Below are positions 45,270 to 57,742 of a DNA stretch of 64,000 bases, piece by piece. Made by a program: the position numbers and the translations under genes. How positions within the stretch are numbered: position 1 is the first letter of the stretch; every line of letters begins with the position of its first letter. Source of the DNA: Stachybotrys elegans (lineage: Eukaryota; Ascomycota; Sordariomycetes; Hypocreales; Stachybotryaceae); contig JAGPNK010000034.1 in assembly GCA_020746835.1 (NCBI GenBank), positions 115,657-179,656 of the forward strand, in the 5' to 3' direction. The notes beneath the pieces were generated by a model, which did not search any database, was not told where the DNA came from, and saw only the letters and a list, made by a program, of their open reading frames with translations.

Positions 45270-47240
45270 ATGCGGAACTCTCAAAGTCCCAACGCAGCTT
45301 CAAATGGCTGGGTCGAGAAGCTCGTGGTATGTTGTTGGGTTAACTCAGTTATTTCGTGCGTACTGGTACTCCTTTATCTAAACGAAGGCTCCACATACAC
45401 TACCTACACGCAGGTTTCGGATCGGCCGAGGTGTTCATTCGACTATGGATCCAACGGTTACACTGCGTCTTGCAATCTGGGCGGCGAACTTCTTCGGTTC
45501 ACCACACCGTCGGATAATACAGGCCTCATCTCCGCTACGGCACAGGTGGATGAGTCGCTGGGTTCCAGGGTTGCTTTGGCAGAAAGTTACAAGGGAAACA
45601 AGTCTACCTTTGGCCTCAAGTTCCTGTCTATTAGTTCAGACACCGAAAGAAAGACGAAACCGATGGGGAAAAAAGACAAATATGTGCTTGGGACACTGGT
45701 TGAGCGTGGTGCCATTAGCAATCGATGGCCACTCCACGAGTATGCCCATGGAAATCGGCACCTGCGTTCTTTTTTTCCTTTGTACAGAATTCTGTTCTGC
45801 ATCAGGTAATGCGTCTAGAGAAAGTCTGCCGACCGGAGCCACAAATTGCTTTCGTCTGGAAGGGAGCGATGTCATATCTGTGCAGCTCGTCCTCCCATCG
45901 AAATTCAGGCAACGAATGGGTGCCCCAGATCTATTGGAGAATACATAGACCTCGACTTTCGAATCTGTTGGGGGAAACCTTCAAGAGCATAATTGTCCCA
46001 TCCGGCTCCAAACCACGAACGAGAAATCCTACCTGACTTCGAACACACACACGATATTTTCATCCCAATGAAAGAAGCAGATGTTAAAGCAGGCGAGCCA
46101 ATAATATTTATCTTGTCGCTACGGCTACATGAGATTCCAAAGGAGCCTTCTCGCCTAAAGCTACAGCTTGAGGCTGAAAATTGCCAGAGCTTACCTCTGA
46201 GGCGGTTCACGATTGGGCAACTGGGGCCATGTGGGAGACTATCTTCTTCCGGAGAGAGTCCATGATGAACTGCGTCTCGAAACTCTGCGAGGTGAACTTG
46301 GTTGCTCGATGCGTTGAAAAGATCCGGCACGTAGACGCGGTGAAGGGAACCAGGACAAAGCAAGACCTCTAGCGCTTATGAGCAATACCATTTTCGGACC
46401 GGAGCTTGATATGCAAGCATTGTTGTATGTTTGGAAATCCCTTTCTTCTGTCTGTCATGTTCGCGCTTGAATGAAAGACTTACGAGTGCTTCGGTTGCTA
46501 GTTGGAAGGTTCGATTCCTGGTGAAAACGCGCGAGTTCCTCGCGAAGAACCACGAGGCAAGCTTCCTGCCTGTCAGACGGAACTCGACCGCCGATCTCGA
46601 CTTCCACCGCATCTCGGGGATTGCGGATCTACATTCCATAGAGAGCGACATCAAACGTATATTTTCATTCATTGCTAGCTTTCTGCAACCTTGGCGCGAA
46701 TGGTGGCCTGAGTCCTTGATGCGGCAGGCAGACTTCCGTTCACCCTACTATGTCATGATCACAACCTGGTAATTAAGAATGGCTTCGGGCCAAGTCCACG
46801 TCTAGAATGAGAAGCTTCAAAAAGGAAGGGTCCTGGTTGGATAATATACTCCCCGCAGAAAACTTTCACTTCGACAAGGACATGGAGGGGGAAGTTCTAA
46901 TGCTCAAATGGATGTATCATGGGTCAATTTCCCAGCCTATAGGCCAGTCCGGGGCCTCAGACTCATGGCTTCAGCTCACGAGCTGGATCTGGAGCAGGAA
47001 AACGGCGGGGCTCATATTTGCTCTCTTGTCATGCGTCGAGTTTTGAACCGCACCTACGCAAAGGCCATCAACCCGGGATCGAGGGACTTGCAGGACCAAA
47101 TCAACTTCGACGACGTGAGCACCCCTTGGGAGATATTCGCCTTGAGTCATCACAGCCGCCTTCTGATGGCCAACCTCGAAAGTAAAAGACATGGCGAGGA
47201 GGAGGAGACGGCAACGGAGCGAAGGATAGAGGAGGTATAG
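45270..47240 (+). pseudogene. Decayed long gene of an unrecognised fungal family
   Basis: Coding character is clear but breaks repeatedly. A first exon from ATG 45270 joins through an 87-nt intron (45327-45413) to a good frame with CSFDYGSNGYTASCNLGGEL and DESLGSRVALAESYKGNKST. Later segments in other frames include ILPDFEHTHDIFIPMKEADV (46030), RNSTADLDFHRISGIADLHS (46580), ENFHFDKDMEGEVLMLKWMY (46860) and LVMRRVLNRTYAKAINPG (47030) to a stop at 47238. The first block resembles the opening of large uncharacterised fungal proteins. At least five frame changes are needed, too many for introns. Function unknown. Confidence 0.5.
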
Positions 47241-48879
47241 AAGTACGGAAGCAAATTTTCCATGTTCCTCACTGCCAACGCGTCTCTCATGCCTTGCTGG
47301 GAGCGAACCAACTTGGCGTCGGGCCTGGCCTGGCGCGCTTCAGAGACGCCCGCTGTCCTTGCGGCCACTCTTTATTTATCTCAAAGATATACAGCAAACA
47401 TCTTCGACGCAGCCTGAACCATGCTCAATCCTTCCTGATCATTCATCCCATGCCGTCGACCCCGCGCGACCATTCGAAAACGGTCGTCAATCTCTCCCAG
47501 CTACCCAAGGGACTCAGCGGGTGTTCAGGACAAAAGAAGAGGAGCTTGAGCATCTCTGGGCATTGAACTGCAAGTCCGTGGCCTACTCTGCCGAGACAAA
47601 TCAGTCTCCTCAAAATGATTGGGCCCAATTCAAACCACCATCCAGATACCACCCCCGGGATTTCATTTGGTCATTACATGGCTCTCCCGAAATACACCAC
47701 AGGGGAGATTAGCCACGTGCGGATCCCAAGCACCATAAGAGAATACCTTTGGGGGCGCCACAGATCCGAGTCGGGGGCTCGAGACTGGGGAATCGGGAGG
47801 CTCATAATTGTGATTGAGCGGGACGCTACTGCTGAGATTTCTTCGATGGATATTTTAGCTAATGATGCAAGCGACGGAGGTCACGGTCCAAGAACCTGTT
47901 ATTTTCGGTAGACTCGAACTGTCGAAACTATCCCAGTCGTCCCGGCCGAGCACGGCCAAATTCGACACCGCGGGGACTGGGAACGAACCGGACTATACAT
48001 CTTTGCCCCTCCACGGCCAAGCAAGAAGGACTTGATCGAGGCAATTTCACGCAGCGTGAGCAGCGAAAAACGCCCCTGAGCCATCAGTCCTGGCTGACCA
48101 ATAATCTACCCATTAAGCTTGTCGATCGAGAAGTTCAGCATCGCATGATGTAGGCATCTCCCTCGTCTAGTGCATCACTGGTTCACGAAACATATAGCTG
48201 ACTGGATGCTTGGGACTGGGCTCTGCAGAGTAATACCCAATCTCCGCAACAAAGATCTCATGGAACTGCTAATCTATGTGCTTCACCGGGAGTCAACTGA
48301 CCACATGTTCAGATTTACGCGCTTCTCTTTATACGTCGGTTCGTGTTGGATCGCTAGGATAACGGTTAGGCGCTGGGTACTTCAAGAAGACACCCGGTAC
48401 AGAGGACGGTTGTATGGGAAGCGAAGATGATCCAATTTATATTCAAGGCAGTGAAAAGAGGGAACAGGCGCTGATCTGGCTGAAGAATAACTGAAAGAGA
48501 CAAGGAAGTTTAACCGAAAAGTTACAGCCTGAAGCTAAGGAGAAACAGATTGTGCTACATGTCTCGTCAATTGTTCTTTCCACAACCGAGTCTGGAGACT
48601 TTAGCAAGACGACTATCGTTTCGAAGACCCTCTCGGGCGCCAAACTCTGATACGCCGGCTTGGAGTCACAGAAACTATGGCGGGTATTTGTTCATCAACC
48701 GCAGACCGCGAGATGTCTGGTTTTCTTAACGCTGCTTGGATTGTTATGCCAGGAGATTGCCCAGCAGCATATGATGCAGCTAATTATTTGGCTAATATCC
48801 TCCACCTCGATCAGTGCACTGTCTCATCGTGAACTAAAAGGACACTAATTGATGCCGACAGAGCAACCTGGATCCTAAC
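47241..48879 (+). other. Region with scattered coding-like fragments
   Basis: Short plus-strand stretches with protein-like composition (for example TKEEELEHLWALNCKSVAYS near 47540 and NLRNKDLMELLIYVLHREST near 48240) are separated by stops. They may be the eroded 5' part of the CorA-like relic that follows. I cannot define a gene. Confidence 0.35.
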
Positions 48880-49670
48880 CAATATGCTAAGTGTTACGAT
48901 TCCGTCGACATGCCGGGGATATAGATGCTCTTAACAAATTATGCAACAGCCTTAATGCAACTGTCAATACTATTGAGCAAGCAAAGCAGGATCTAATGGC
49001 ACAGATATCTAAAGTGTCGTACTTATTCGCCCCCGCCTTCCCTCTCTCCCCAATTGGAGGAGTGCACTGCAAAACTTGTAATATTTCTAACATCCACACC
49101 TAATATCCAGGGGAAGGACAAACGGAGCCAAGCTCTAGAGAGCATATACCAAGTCCAGCTTGGAAGTTTTGAGACTAAGTTCCTAGAGCTGACGGCGGCG
49201 GCAGCCCGTCTGCGCTCCAGAGTTGAGGTCAACCACCGACATGGAGAAGCGGTACGTTTCCCCATGCCATGAAATGCCATATTACAATTATACTTGGAGT
49301 CGGGCACACTGCTAATAATCAGCTTGCTCTGGATACAGGCATCAGCCATACTCCAGCTGCAGCAGAACAAGACGGTTGAGAGACTCACACATGTCACAAT
49401 AGTCTATCTGTCATTAGGCGTGGTAACAGTGAGTCCTGCTATCCTCAATGCATAAGCCGTATGGTCTGTAGATTTAATTCTTACTTGCAGGCTATATTTG
49501 CGATCCCTAAGACCCGAAATGTTGTCTATAGCAGTATGGGCTTGGGATGGTATGTTGGGGCCTTCTGAGCTGTACAAGCATTCGCTTTCGCCTCGAACAT
49601 TATAAGGATCATTCAAATTGACAGGCGACACTTTCGGAACCTTTGGTCTCTAGCCACTAGACACCGAGGT
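48880..49670 (+). pseudogene. C-terminal membrane end of a CorA-like protein, fragment
   Basis: Helical segments ALNKLCNSLNATVNTIEQAK and LGSFETKFLELTAAAARLRS lead into QNKTVERLTHVTIVYLSLGV, then AIFAIPKTRNVVYSSMGLGW and a second hydrophobic stretch. This is the layout of CorA-like Mg2+ transporter tails found at the end of many fungal proteins: a long helix, TM1 with Y-L-P-L-like sequence, a loop, TM2. Three introns with good splice sites (for example 49427-49489) are still visible. The GMN signature of true CorA channels is missing (FAIPKT at that place). A stop follows soon after GWYVGAF, and upstream frames are broken, so it is a remnant. Confidence 0.5.
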
Positions 49671-49739
49671 ATCAAGCTTAAATCTCTAGCTTAAAGTATA
49701 GACTTTTCTCAATATTAACTTCTTAGAGAAAGGAACGGC

Positions 49740-52560
49740 GTTTCCAACGCCAACGCACAGTCTTTCCCGTGAGACACAGGAGCAATGGCTGGACCTGCTT
49801 TTGGACCCATCGTCGCTCGGTCTCAAGAGGAGCCTTGTCGAGGAACTCATCAGGAAAATAGGGCAGCACAGTCTCCCTGAGGATCAGACCAGAACCTTCG
49901 GATACTCAAGTACCTCGTTGAGAACACCAAGGGGATCTACCAGGATGAGGACGCGACTAAACAGAAAGTCTTTCACATCAATGGAACCCAGGCCGCCATC
50001 CCAATCCTCCTGTCCGTCATCGACGACGACAGGGAGGCCGCCACGCGCCGCCTACTGACAAGTTTGGATAAAGAGAACTATTCTCCCCTCAGCTACGCTA
50101 TCAACGGGTAGGACGCCAGCCATCGACTTTATGTTGAACTTGGACTTGCATTGATCTAGAAGAGATACGAAATCCTCTGAAACCCGCAATGACGAGCAGC
50201 AGCGGTGACAATGTCACCATCATGCGTGAGTTGCTCACATTCAGGCCTGCTAGCTTAGAGCGGAAGTATTGTAAAGATATTCTTGACCAAGACATCCTGC
50301 AGCTGGTGTCTAGACACTTTAACTGCCAGGTTTACGAGTTCCTGCTCAGCATGGCACGCACAGTTATAAAGCGGACTGGCTGCAGCTTGATTCACCATGC
50401 GGTGCATATCGGCCAGGTTGAAGCGGCAAAGTATCTATTAAGGAAGTTCCCTGACCTTGCCACCAAACTCCAGGTTCACCCAGGTCACGGACAACAAGTA
50501 TCACAATCAACGATCAAAGTCTCTCGATCCTTGCCCAAGGGCCGGCTTCCGGCGCAGAGGTAGAAGAGGAAAGGTTCTTGGCTCTGGCGCTCTGCGACGG
50601 GAAGGACATGGAACTCAGAGGTCTCATATTCGAGACCTTAATGAAGAGACTGCCAATTTCGCAGCTCAGAGAACATCTGGGAGGGCAGACCTGTAAGTTT
50701 GGTCTCAGATGTGATGTGGCAAATTCCGCACGACGACTAACCAGCTGGGTTAAGAGATCTCACTCGACGTAACCATAGTAGCCTTCGATCCGCTTTCATT
50801 CGTCACATTTCTCAATCCCGTCACTAGCGACATGGAGATGCTCGAAGAATGCGTTAGGAAGCAGCTTGTCCGTGACGCGAACAACGCAGACGAGGAACCG
50901 GCTCACGACAAATATCCCCGTCGACGAGCTCCCATCCATCGATAGGGCGGGATTAATTTTGAGCGAAGCCTCATTATGTCAACATCCCAGCCTTTGTAGG
51001 GAAGTTGGGGGAGAAGAGGACCGAGGCAGTCTCCATCCTCCAGGCTCAAGCTATACAAACGCGTCAAGCGTGTCTTTGAGATTACCGTCGACGACTGCAG
51101 ATTCTGTCCCAGCACCGAGGAAGACATCGAGATGGCGCTCCGGGACCTCGGCGTGCAATACTTAGACTGGAGGCCCTCCATCGCTTCCGTCTTAAGAGTG
51201 GCAATAGACATCAAGACGATGCACCTGTACACCTGTATTCAAGCGGCAGCCTGGCCGCCATTGACCATTGGATTGGACCAAGGGGCGTGAAGCTGCTGAA
51301 TGTGAGTCTCCAAGTATTGTTGCCCCACGGTAGTTTCCAGCGACTGATTTGGGCCTCGCAGGTCCACGGAGGAGCCCGATTGAGGTCACGGGACTTGCTC
51401 ATTTCATCCAAAAATCCACCGAGGCTCAGATCCGGCTGTCGTGTTTCCAGCCACCCAAGACCAAAGTCGCCATTCTCGACAGCGGCGTCAACGGGACCCA
51501 GTTCCCTCTCCACGGCCATGGGTGGCAAGACCGAAGTTTCTTTTGGAGAGACAACGGGAAGGGACACCAGTCTGAAGCATCCTGGAGGTCGCTGTTGATC
51601 CGCATGGCTCCTAGATGGCCATCATCTTGCAGCTGGACCTATTCTGCAAGTTTTATTTCTTCCGATAACATGAACTACATCGAGTTGCCTACTGTGATCA
51701 AGGTAAATAGACCTATTCTTTTCTCTCACTTTAATCACAAGAGGAAACCTATGATGCACAGGAGAGAACCCCCCTCAACTTCTTCCTTACTAGGAGTGAC
51801 CTGGCTGGCCATGTTCTTTGTATTGATAATAGGCTCTCGAGTGTGCCATTGAGTGTGAAGTGGATTTCATGAACTGCAACTTCGCCTTGAGCAGGTATTC
51901 GGACGAGCTCGAGAAAGTACTTTGTAAGCCAAGAAGAACATCATCGTCATATGCAGCACGGCCGACGAGGGGGAGAATACAGATGAGGTTTGGCCAGCGG
52001 TCTACTACCAGAGGGGGCAAGACAATGCCGAGAAGGTTGAGAGCATGTGTCCCATTGTGGGCTGCGACGAGCACAGCAAGTTTTGCAAGTACGCCAATGA
52101 AGGAGCCGGCAGGTCCATGTTCCGAGGGGAGGACGTCAACACCTCTAGCACCTACCCCGGCATGCCGATCAAGACGGCCGACGTGCAGGGAAGCTGTCAC
52201 CACGGCCATAGCCACCGGGTAGCCTCTCTGATCCTGGCCTGCTATCGGATGGTCCAGGACAGGCTGGAGCGGAGTCAAGCCCGCCGGGCCTGGTGAATGC
52301 CTGCTTCTTCAAAACGTCCGAGCAGCTCCGGAATAGCAATCCGCAGGACCGGCCCAGGCTGCTTGTTAAAGCGAGCAACTTCCCGCTTGGTAAGGATGAC
52401 ATCCTTGTCGTGAATAGCTTTATAGGCCAACAGGAGATATCCATTGTATGCTACAGTCTGACAATCCCTTTATTGTTTAAAACTGTTCGTTGGTTCTGCG
52501 GGCAGCAAAGCCACTATTGTATACTATTGTTCTCTTTCTACACTTCATGCCCTACTGCAT
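49740..52560 (+). pseudogene. Ankyrin/subtilisin (S8) fusion relic
   Basis: Order matches fungal ankyrin-subtilisin proteins. First come repeat-like helices (SLVEELIRKIGQHSLPED; then VIDDDREAATRRLLTSLDKE in another frame; IMRELLTFRPASLERKYC). Next is the linker block KRVKRVFEITVDDCRFCPST with MALRDLGVQYLDWRPSIASV and MHLYTC (51055-51230). The protease then appears: KVAILDSGV (51460) keeps the catalytic Asp. The His block reads H-G-S-stop-M-A, with TAG at 51612-51614, where CAG is expected. Further on are EVDFMNCNFALSRYSDELEK and, near 52190, the Ser block, which is frame-shifted so that the expected G-S-S reads GSCHHGHSH before VASLILACYRMV. Both His and Ser regions are therefore destroyed. 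This is a second, dead copy of the architecture at 57743-61735. Confidence 0.75.
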
Positions 52561-52619
52561 TATAAATTTATAGAATATATCATACTTCAATTTAATAATA
52601 TTTCCTCATTATAGTAATT

Positions 52620-53110
52620 ACCATACTATTTATCCTTGCGGGCCGTGGCGCCATAGTCGACAAATTCCTGGGTCGTTAGGGCCATGAAGAAGTCGGAGCC
52701 TTGGTAGTCACTCACAAACACGGGACTGTTAAAGAGCATATGGATGGGGATGGAGCTGAGCACAAAGAGCAGCCAAAGAACCACCTTGGGGAGGGAGATG
52801 CTGCCAATGTTTCAGCGACGGCGTCCTAACCTCTCGCGAGCGGCGTTGCTTGTGCGCGGCGTCGATTTCTTATCGCTTGGGCGAGCTGAGGACTTTGATA
52901 ATGCCCGTCGAGGCAATGCGCAATGTTGATGACAAGATGGATGACTAGGTTGAGCCGGCAGCTGGCCTGGTAAACGACCAAACTCCGCTCCACGGACCCG
53001 GTCAGCGCCACGCTACGGGCCCAGACGGCGGCTAGCACCAAGCACAGAGCCGTTGCCAACACCGTGTTGAGGATGGCTATTCGTCGTCAGCCCGCCTTGG
53101 GCAGCACATG
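52620..53110 (-). pseudogene. Fragment of a DUF6536-type membrane protein
   Basis: On the minus strand, NTVLATALCLVLAAVWARSV, VERSLVVYQASCRLNLVIHL and VINIAHCL (53080-52920) are followed in another frame by SISLPKVVLWLLFVLSSIPI, HMLFNSPVFVSDYQGSDFFM and ALTTQEFVDYG (52800-52650). This is the typical N-terminal region of fungal DUF6536 proteins: a Cys/Leu-rich membrane helix, a link, then a helix with LSSIPIHxLxNS. The middle segment is out of frame and the rest of the 600-800 aa protein is missing. It is an isolated remnant with unknown function. Confidence 0.65.
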
Positions 53111-54926
53111 CGCCATTATGACCTGGCAACGCTTGGCGACTGTTGGCAAAGGTAGCATAATGATTGAAGCGAATAAGATGGAGGTAAGAAGGGTTGAATA
53201 AACAGTATTAAGAGATACGTCATATAAGTCCTGGTTGGTTAGATCGGCATTCATCCTTCCAAATGCATTTGAGCAACCCGACCATTAATGCCAGTCGTCG
53301 ACTCAAAGTCTCTGCCCCGATGCCTCAAAAGGTATGGCTGAGCGAGAAAGCATGTATATATTTTCTTGCACTATCCTGTCGACGAGGCCAAGTCATGCCC
53401 GCCATTGCACTAGCTGCGATAGGAGCTGGAATGCATCCACACAATTCCCTGAATAGACGGCCGGCCAACCTACGAGAACGCACAATTTGCAAGTCCGTCT
53501 TGGGACCGTTTTCCATGTACTACTTTACCCAGTGTTGAGTAGCCAAATTTGACCTTTTCTGACAAAGGATCTCGACATAGCTTGTCTGATTCCTTATAAC
53601 ATTACTCAGTCTTAGATGCTGCCTTCATCTGGTAAAGCAGCCTGCCGGGATACTCAGACAAATCTACGATTAACCAACGCGCATTAAAGGTCTCGTTGAG
53701 CCTTACATTACAAGAGACTCATTCCTCTCTTCCACACTCTGTATAGTCTCTCTCCCTACAACCGGAAGGTCTTCCCATCGCAAATTTCCCCTCCGAACCA
53801 CATATTCAGCACCTCGATTACAACATCAGATCAGCTAGTGAGCTGAAACACAAATCAGATCTGCCCGGCCTCGTGATGGTATGGCGGAGGCTCCTCTACA
53901 ACATTTCAAGAGTCGTTTCACCAAGAGAGGGGCCAGGCCCAGGTCAGGGCTTAGCTTTTGATTCTTTTGAGGGGGCGGGGTAGTAGATGGGTTGGGGTAG
54001 ATTAGACAGGCAGGGCAATCCTCCTTTTCATGCTCTTGGCCCACTTGTGGATTTATGTCATAACGTTATCCCTGGCGTAGCCTTATCTAGTCCTCTATAT
54101 TTAGGACAAGGCAGAATGAAGCGAATTAAAACGAAATCAACTACTGACCTGCTCATGCGTGATTGGATGCGGCTATTACCAATATCCACTCCCGGTGTGG
54201 AGAGTCGCTAAGCTTCGGGCCGGATAGCCTAAACGAGACACTCTCCCGAGCTTGAGTGATTAGAATTTGTATGGTTCCTACCTGGGCATCATGGTATGAT
54301 CAGTCGAATTCGGTGGCATGTCGGTCTTTACCCTAGTACTCCATTTCGGTACGTCTAAGAATGTGCCTCAAAACGGGGTTAAAGAAAAACGCCTGTTATG
54401 CCGAACTCGAAGTACGACAGACGGCGCGATAGCCTTGAGAAAGTCGAGTCGAGGTTGTCCGCGCGACGTGATATCAGTGTATCCGGGGGGCGCGAATGCC
54501 ACTGGATTCCGGCAATCTCTGCTTGTCGGATTGGATGGTCACAGTCTCCTTTGCGTGCTGGCTGATAGCGAGATTACACTGCATTACCTGTGTCTTTAAA
54601 TAGTAACACAAGTCACGTCGCCCCCTCATGTAGGGTGGTATTCCCCTCACGATAGATAGCTGGGCGCGGCAAGGGGACTGGCTATCCCTGGTTCAAATCT
54701 AACCACAAGGCATTTTTGATATAGTCAGACCAGCGTTGCATGCAGCATAATACGCAGCATAATATGCAGCCCAAGCCAAGGTATTAGTGCATGTAGTCAA
54801 GGTAGCTGGTTATTCAGGCTCAATCCATTCATACTTGACATGTCAACTTCCGTTCGTGCCTCTATAAACACCCTGACTAGGTAGCTTCCTCCGCACATCA
54901 GATTGTCTCTGCAACAAGCCCATACC
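53111..54926. other. Intergenic region, 1.8 kb, no gene seen
   Basis: No frame has coding character. A short run of related GCAGCATAAT units occurs at about 54740-54770. A T-arm-like GGTTCAAATC at about 54690 is not part of a convincing tRNA. The end nearest 54926 is the promoter of the membrane-protein gene (TATAAACA at about 54862). Confidence 0.5.
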
Positions 54927-57117
54927 ATGGACAACGATAGCTCAGAGTTTCCCGTCTACACCGGAGTCTGGACCAATTGGTCGCAGAGAGGCGCCTTTCG
55001 CAGCACATTAACACTCTCTAGACAAGATGGTGCACTTCTTATTGCCTTTCTTGCCTTCTTTGTTACCCTCGTTGGCGCACAAGCTTGGCGCATTGTTTGT
55101 TTCGTCTTCTTCCACTTTCATTCCACGAGCTTAAAGCAAGATGCTCTCTACCATCAACGACAGGCCGTGGTCCGCAACTCGGCCAGTCCAATTGGCGGCG
55201 TGTTGTCGCTGGCACGCATCATGTACGCTTGGAAGACATCTCCAGAAAGCCGAAAGAAAGCATTCAGACGAATCCTTCCGCTCTTGCTACTTAGCATTGT
55301 AATGGCCGCGGCATTGGCGGTTGCGTCTGGTTTATCGTCTCAAGTTGCGCTGGGGACTGAAGTTCTGATACGCAGCGACGAGTGCGGAATCGTGGACCTG
55401 GCAGCCATGTTGACAAACGAGACTGCCAGTATCAATGCAACGGCATTGCTTAGCCCTATGGTTGCCCGTCGGGCTGAGGTCGCTGCCGATTACGCTCAGC
55501 GCTGCTACGAATCAAACTCAAGCGACTGTCTTACTTTTTTCAAAAAAGCTCTACCCATGCATATTACTACCAACGCGAGCTGCCCATTCGATGACAACCT
55601 CTGTCTCTCACAAGACTCGAACATAATGATCGACACTGGTCTAATGGATAGTGTTGAAGACTTGGGGCTCAACAACCCGCCCGAATCCCGATTTCAGATG
55701 CAGTACACACTACAGTGTGCACCACTTGCCACAGATGGTTGGAAATCAAACTACACCTATAATGGGAAGCTCTACACCAGCTATCAATATGGAGTGACGG
55801 TGGGTGACTACACAGACTGCAACTGCACTGTTGCAGTTGAGGCGGACACCGACCATGACATTGATACACCATTCTACACACAAGCCGCAGAATATAGCCT
55901 GAAGTGAGTTTTCAGTTCAACCCTCATGGACCCAACTAACTAGGACAGTGCCATAGATGCCCCTTTCTCCAAGGGCGAGCCAGTCCACGGAAGTTCCATG
56001 TTTTACCCAGTCCCCGGCTTAACAGGGCATGGTGGCGACTTGGTAGTGGTGGTTCTATTTCCGCAATCGATGACTTTCAGCGGGCCGTCGAGAGATATCT
56101 GGTACAAGGCAACGACTCCCGCTCACACATGGCTTGGTGCGCTATCAGAAGACATGAACATAGTCGACGTGTACGCAGCTGATGAGCCTGTATGGCCAAT
56201 GGGGTGCGTGGAGAAGTATCAAATGTGCAAACGTGGGGTGTGCACTGGTTTGGGGTCCAACATTGATACCGTGCAAGCTATCGTGGAGGACCTCGACGCC
56301 GCTTCCGACTTTATCGGTGACAGCTCCTATCTGAATTGGAAGGAGGGCTTGTCCAATCTTCTGAATTCACTAAGCAGAAAGAGCCTGGCAAGTCGCTTCA
56401 AGACATGGGGTAGTCTCCAGGCTCCACTGGAACCAAACGAATGGCACAAGGATGTGATTCACTGGTTTGCGACTCAACTATCGGGCTTGCAGCTGCGTTT
56501 GGTTCAAGTTCCTAGCGGTACCTTGACTGATGACCCTACCCTGAATCAGTGGATGACTGGCCCAAGTCCAGATGAGAGACAGGACTACTGTAACTCACAG
56601 GTATGTAATCCAAGGCGGGAGTCGAAAGTAAACTAACAATCATTAGAAAATTTACAGCCCAAACCACATCTCGTTTAGCTTTCTTGGAATACTGATCATT
56701 GTCGTCGGTGGAGGTCTTATCATGATTGTTTCCGTCACAATCGAGCCAACTACCGCCTTTCTCAAGCGAAAATTGCGGCCAAAGTCATCTAGATATGCAC
56801 AGCTAGAGTGGCGTGGAACAGAAACTCTGCATCTCCAGCGGCTCGCGCATGAAGAGGTGGAGTGGATGTTGGGTTCTTGGGACATTCCCATCACCACACC
56901 AGGGACCAAGCTTACTTCCATGACGGAAGATTCCTCCCGTCTTCCATGCCTTGATCGCACGGGAGAGACATGTACTGTTGAGACACAGAGCCAAGACAAT
57001 TCCATGGATACAAGCTTGGTAGAGCAAGTCATTGAAGAGGTACCAACGCGATCCGATACTGACGAGTCATCTAACACGATTGTTGAACGTGGAAATCCCC
57101 TACAAGTCACGGATTGA
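54927..57117 (+). CDS. Large fungal multi-pass membrane protein with Cys/Asn-rich ectodomain
   Basis: Exons 54927-55903, 55949-56600 and 56647-57117 join in frame (introns 45 and 46 nt) to give 699 aa. The N-terminus is followed by a first membrane helix (GALLIAFLAFFVTLVGAQAW), the motif ASPIGGVLSLARIMYAWK and a second helix (ILPLLLLSIVMAAALAVASG). A long extracellular-type domain follows, with many NxS/T sites and cysteines (CYESNSSDC, NASCPFDDNLCLSQDSN, YTDCNCTV, CVEKYQMCKRGVC), then a third helix near the end (FLGILIIVVGGGLIMIVSVT) and a 130-residue Ser/Thr/Glu-rich tail in the cytoplasm. This architecture matches a widespread uncharacterised fungal surface-protein family; a relic copy lies at 33700-34850. 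It sits 626 bp upstream of, and on the same strand as, the ankyrin-subtilisin gene. The gene is intact. Confidence 0.85.
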
Positions 57118-57742
57118 GGGAAATTAATATAGAACAAACAGCTATTGAGAGAATAGTTCCAATATCTCCCCAGGGGACTACTCTCAAGTTTCGACACCTG
57201 TGCCCTTCGGTTACAAGACATAGCTCAGTTGCAATACGAAAGGTCGCGTACCATTCACTATCTTTGAGGATTCGGTACTAGCACTTTGCCCTATTAGGCA
57301 CGGCTTGGACACAGAAGTATGGGTTAGCGTTGTCGGGCCATAGGATTCACATTGCACTGTTACGGCCGAAGCCGGTGTCCTTCAGTAGCTCGAGAAGCTT
57401 CCTACATACAGTCTGAATGCACTTATATTGCTAAACTCAGAGTAGCTGATTACTCGAGTGAAGACTGACAGAGTACCTTAGGCCCCTTTACTTACGTTAC
57501 CTCCATCCCTAAGGTACAGGTAGGTAATACTTTATCTCACAGCCTTGCAAGCCCGTCTGCAAGCGCCGCTTTAGGCATCAACGTGTGGTTGGGCACGTGT
57601 GCAGCCACAGCCTGAATCTTGCAGAGATGCCTGAATCTCTCAGGAGCACAAATCCCATGTATGGGATACTTAAACCTCCGTGCAGTGATCTCTCTCCGTC
57701 TCACATTTGCCATCTAAACATTCTCCTCTGCTTGCTACCGTC
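57118..57742. other. Intergenic region between membrane-protein and ankyrin-protease genes
   Basis: Holds the promoter of the terminal gene. No coding frame in it is convincing; no repeat or operator is recognised. Confidence 0.45.

Noticed and set aside
54640..54720. Possible tRNA with GGTTCAAATC T-arm
   Set aside because: No acceptor stem, anticodon arm or D-arm can be folded around it; only a chance T-loop-like string.
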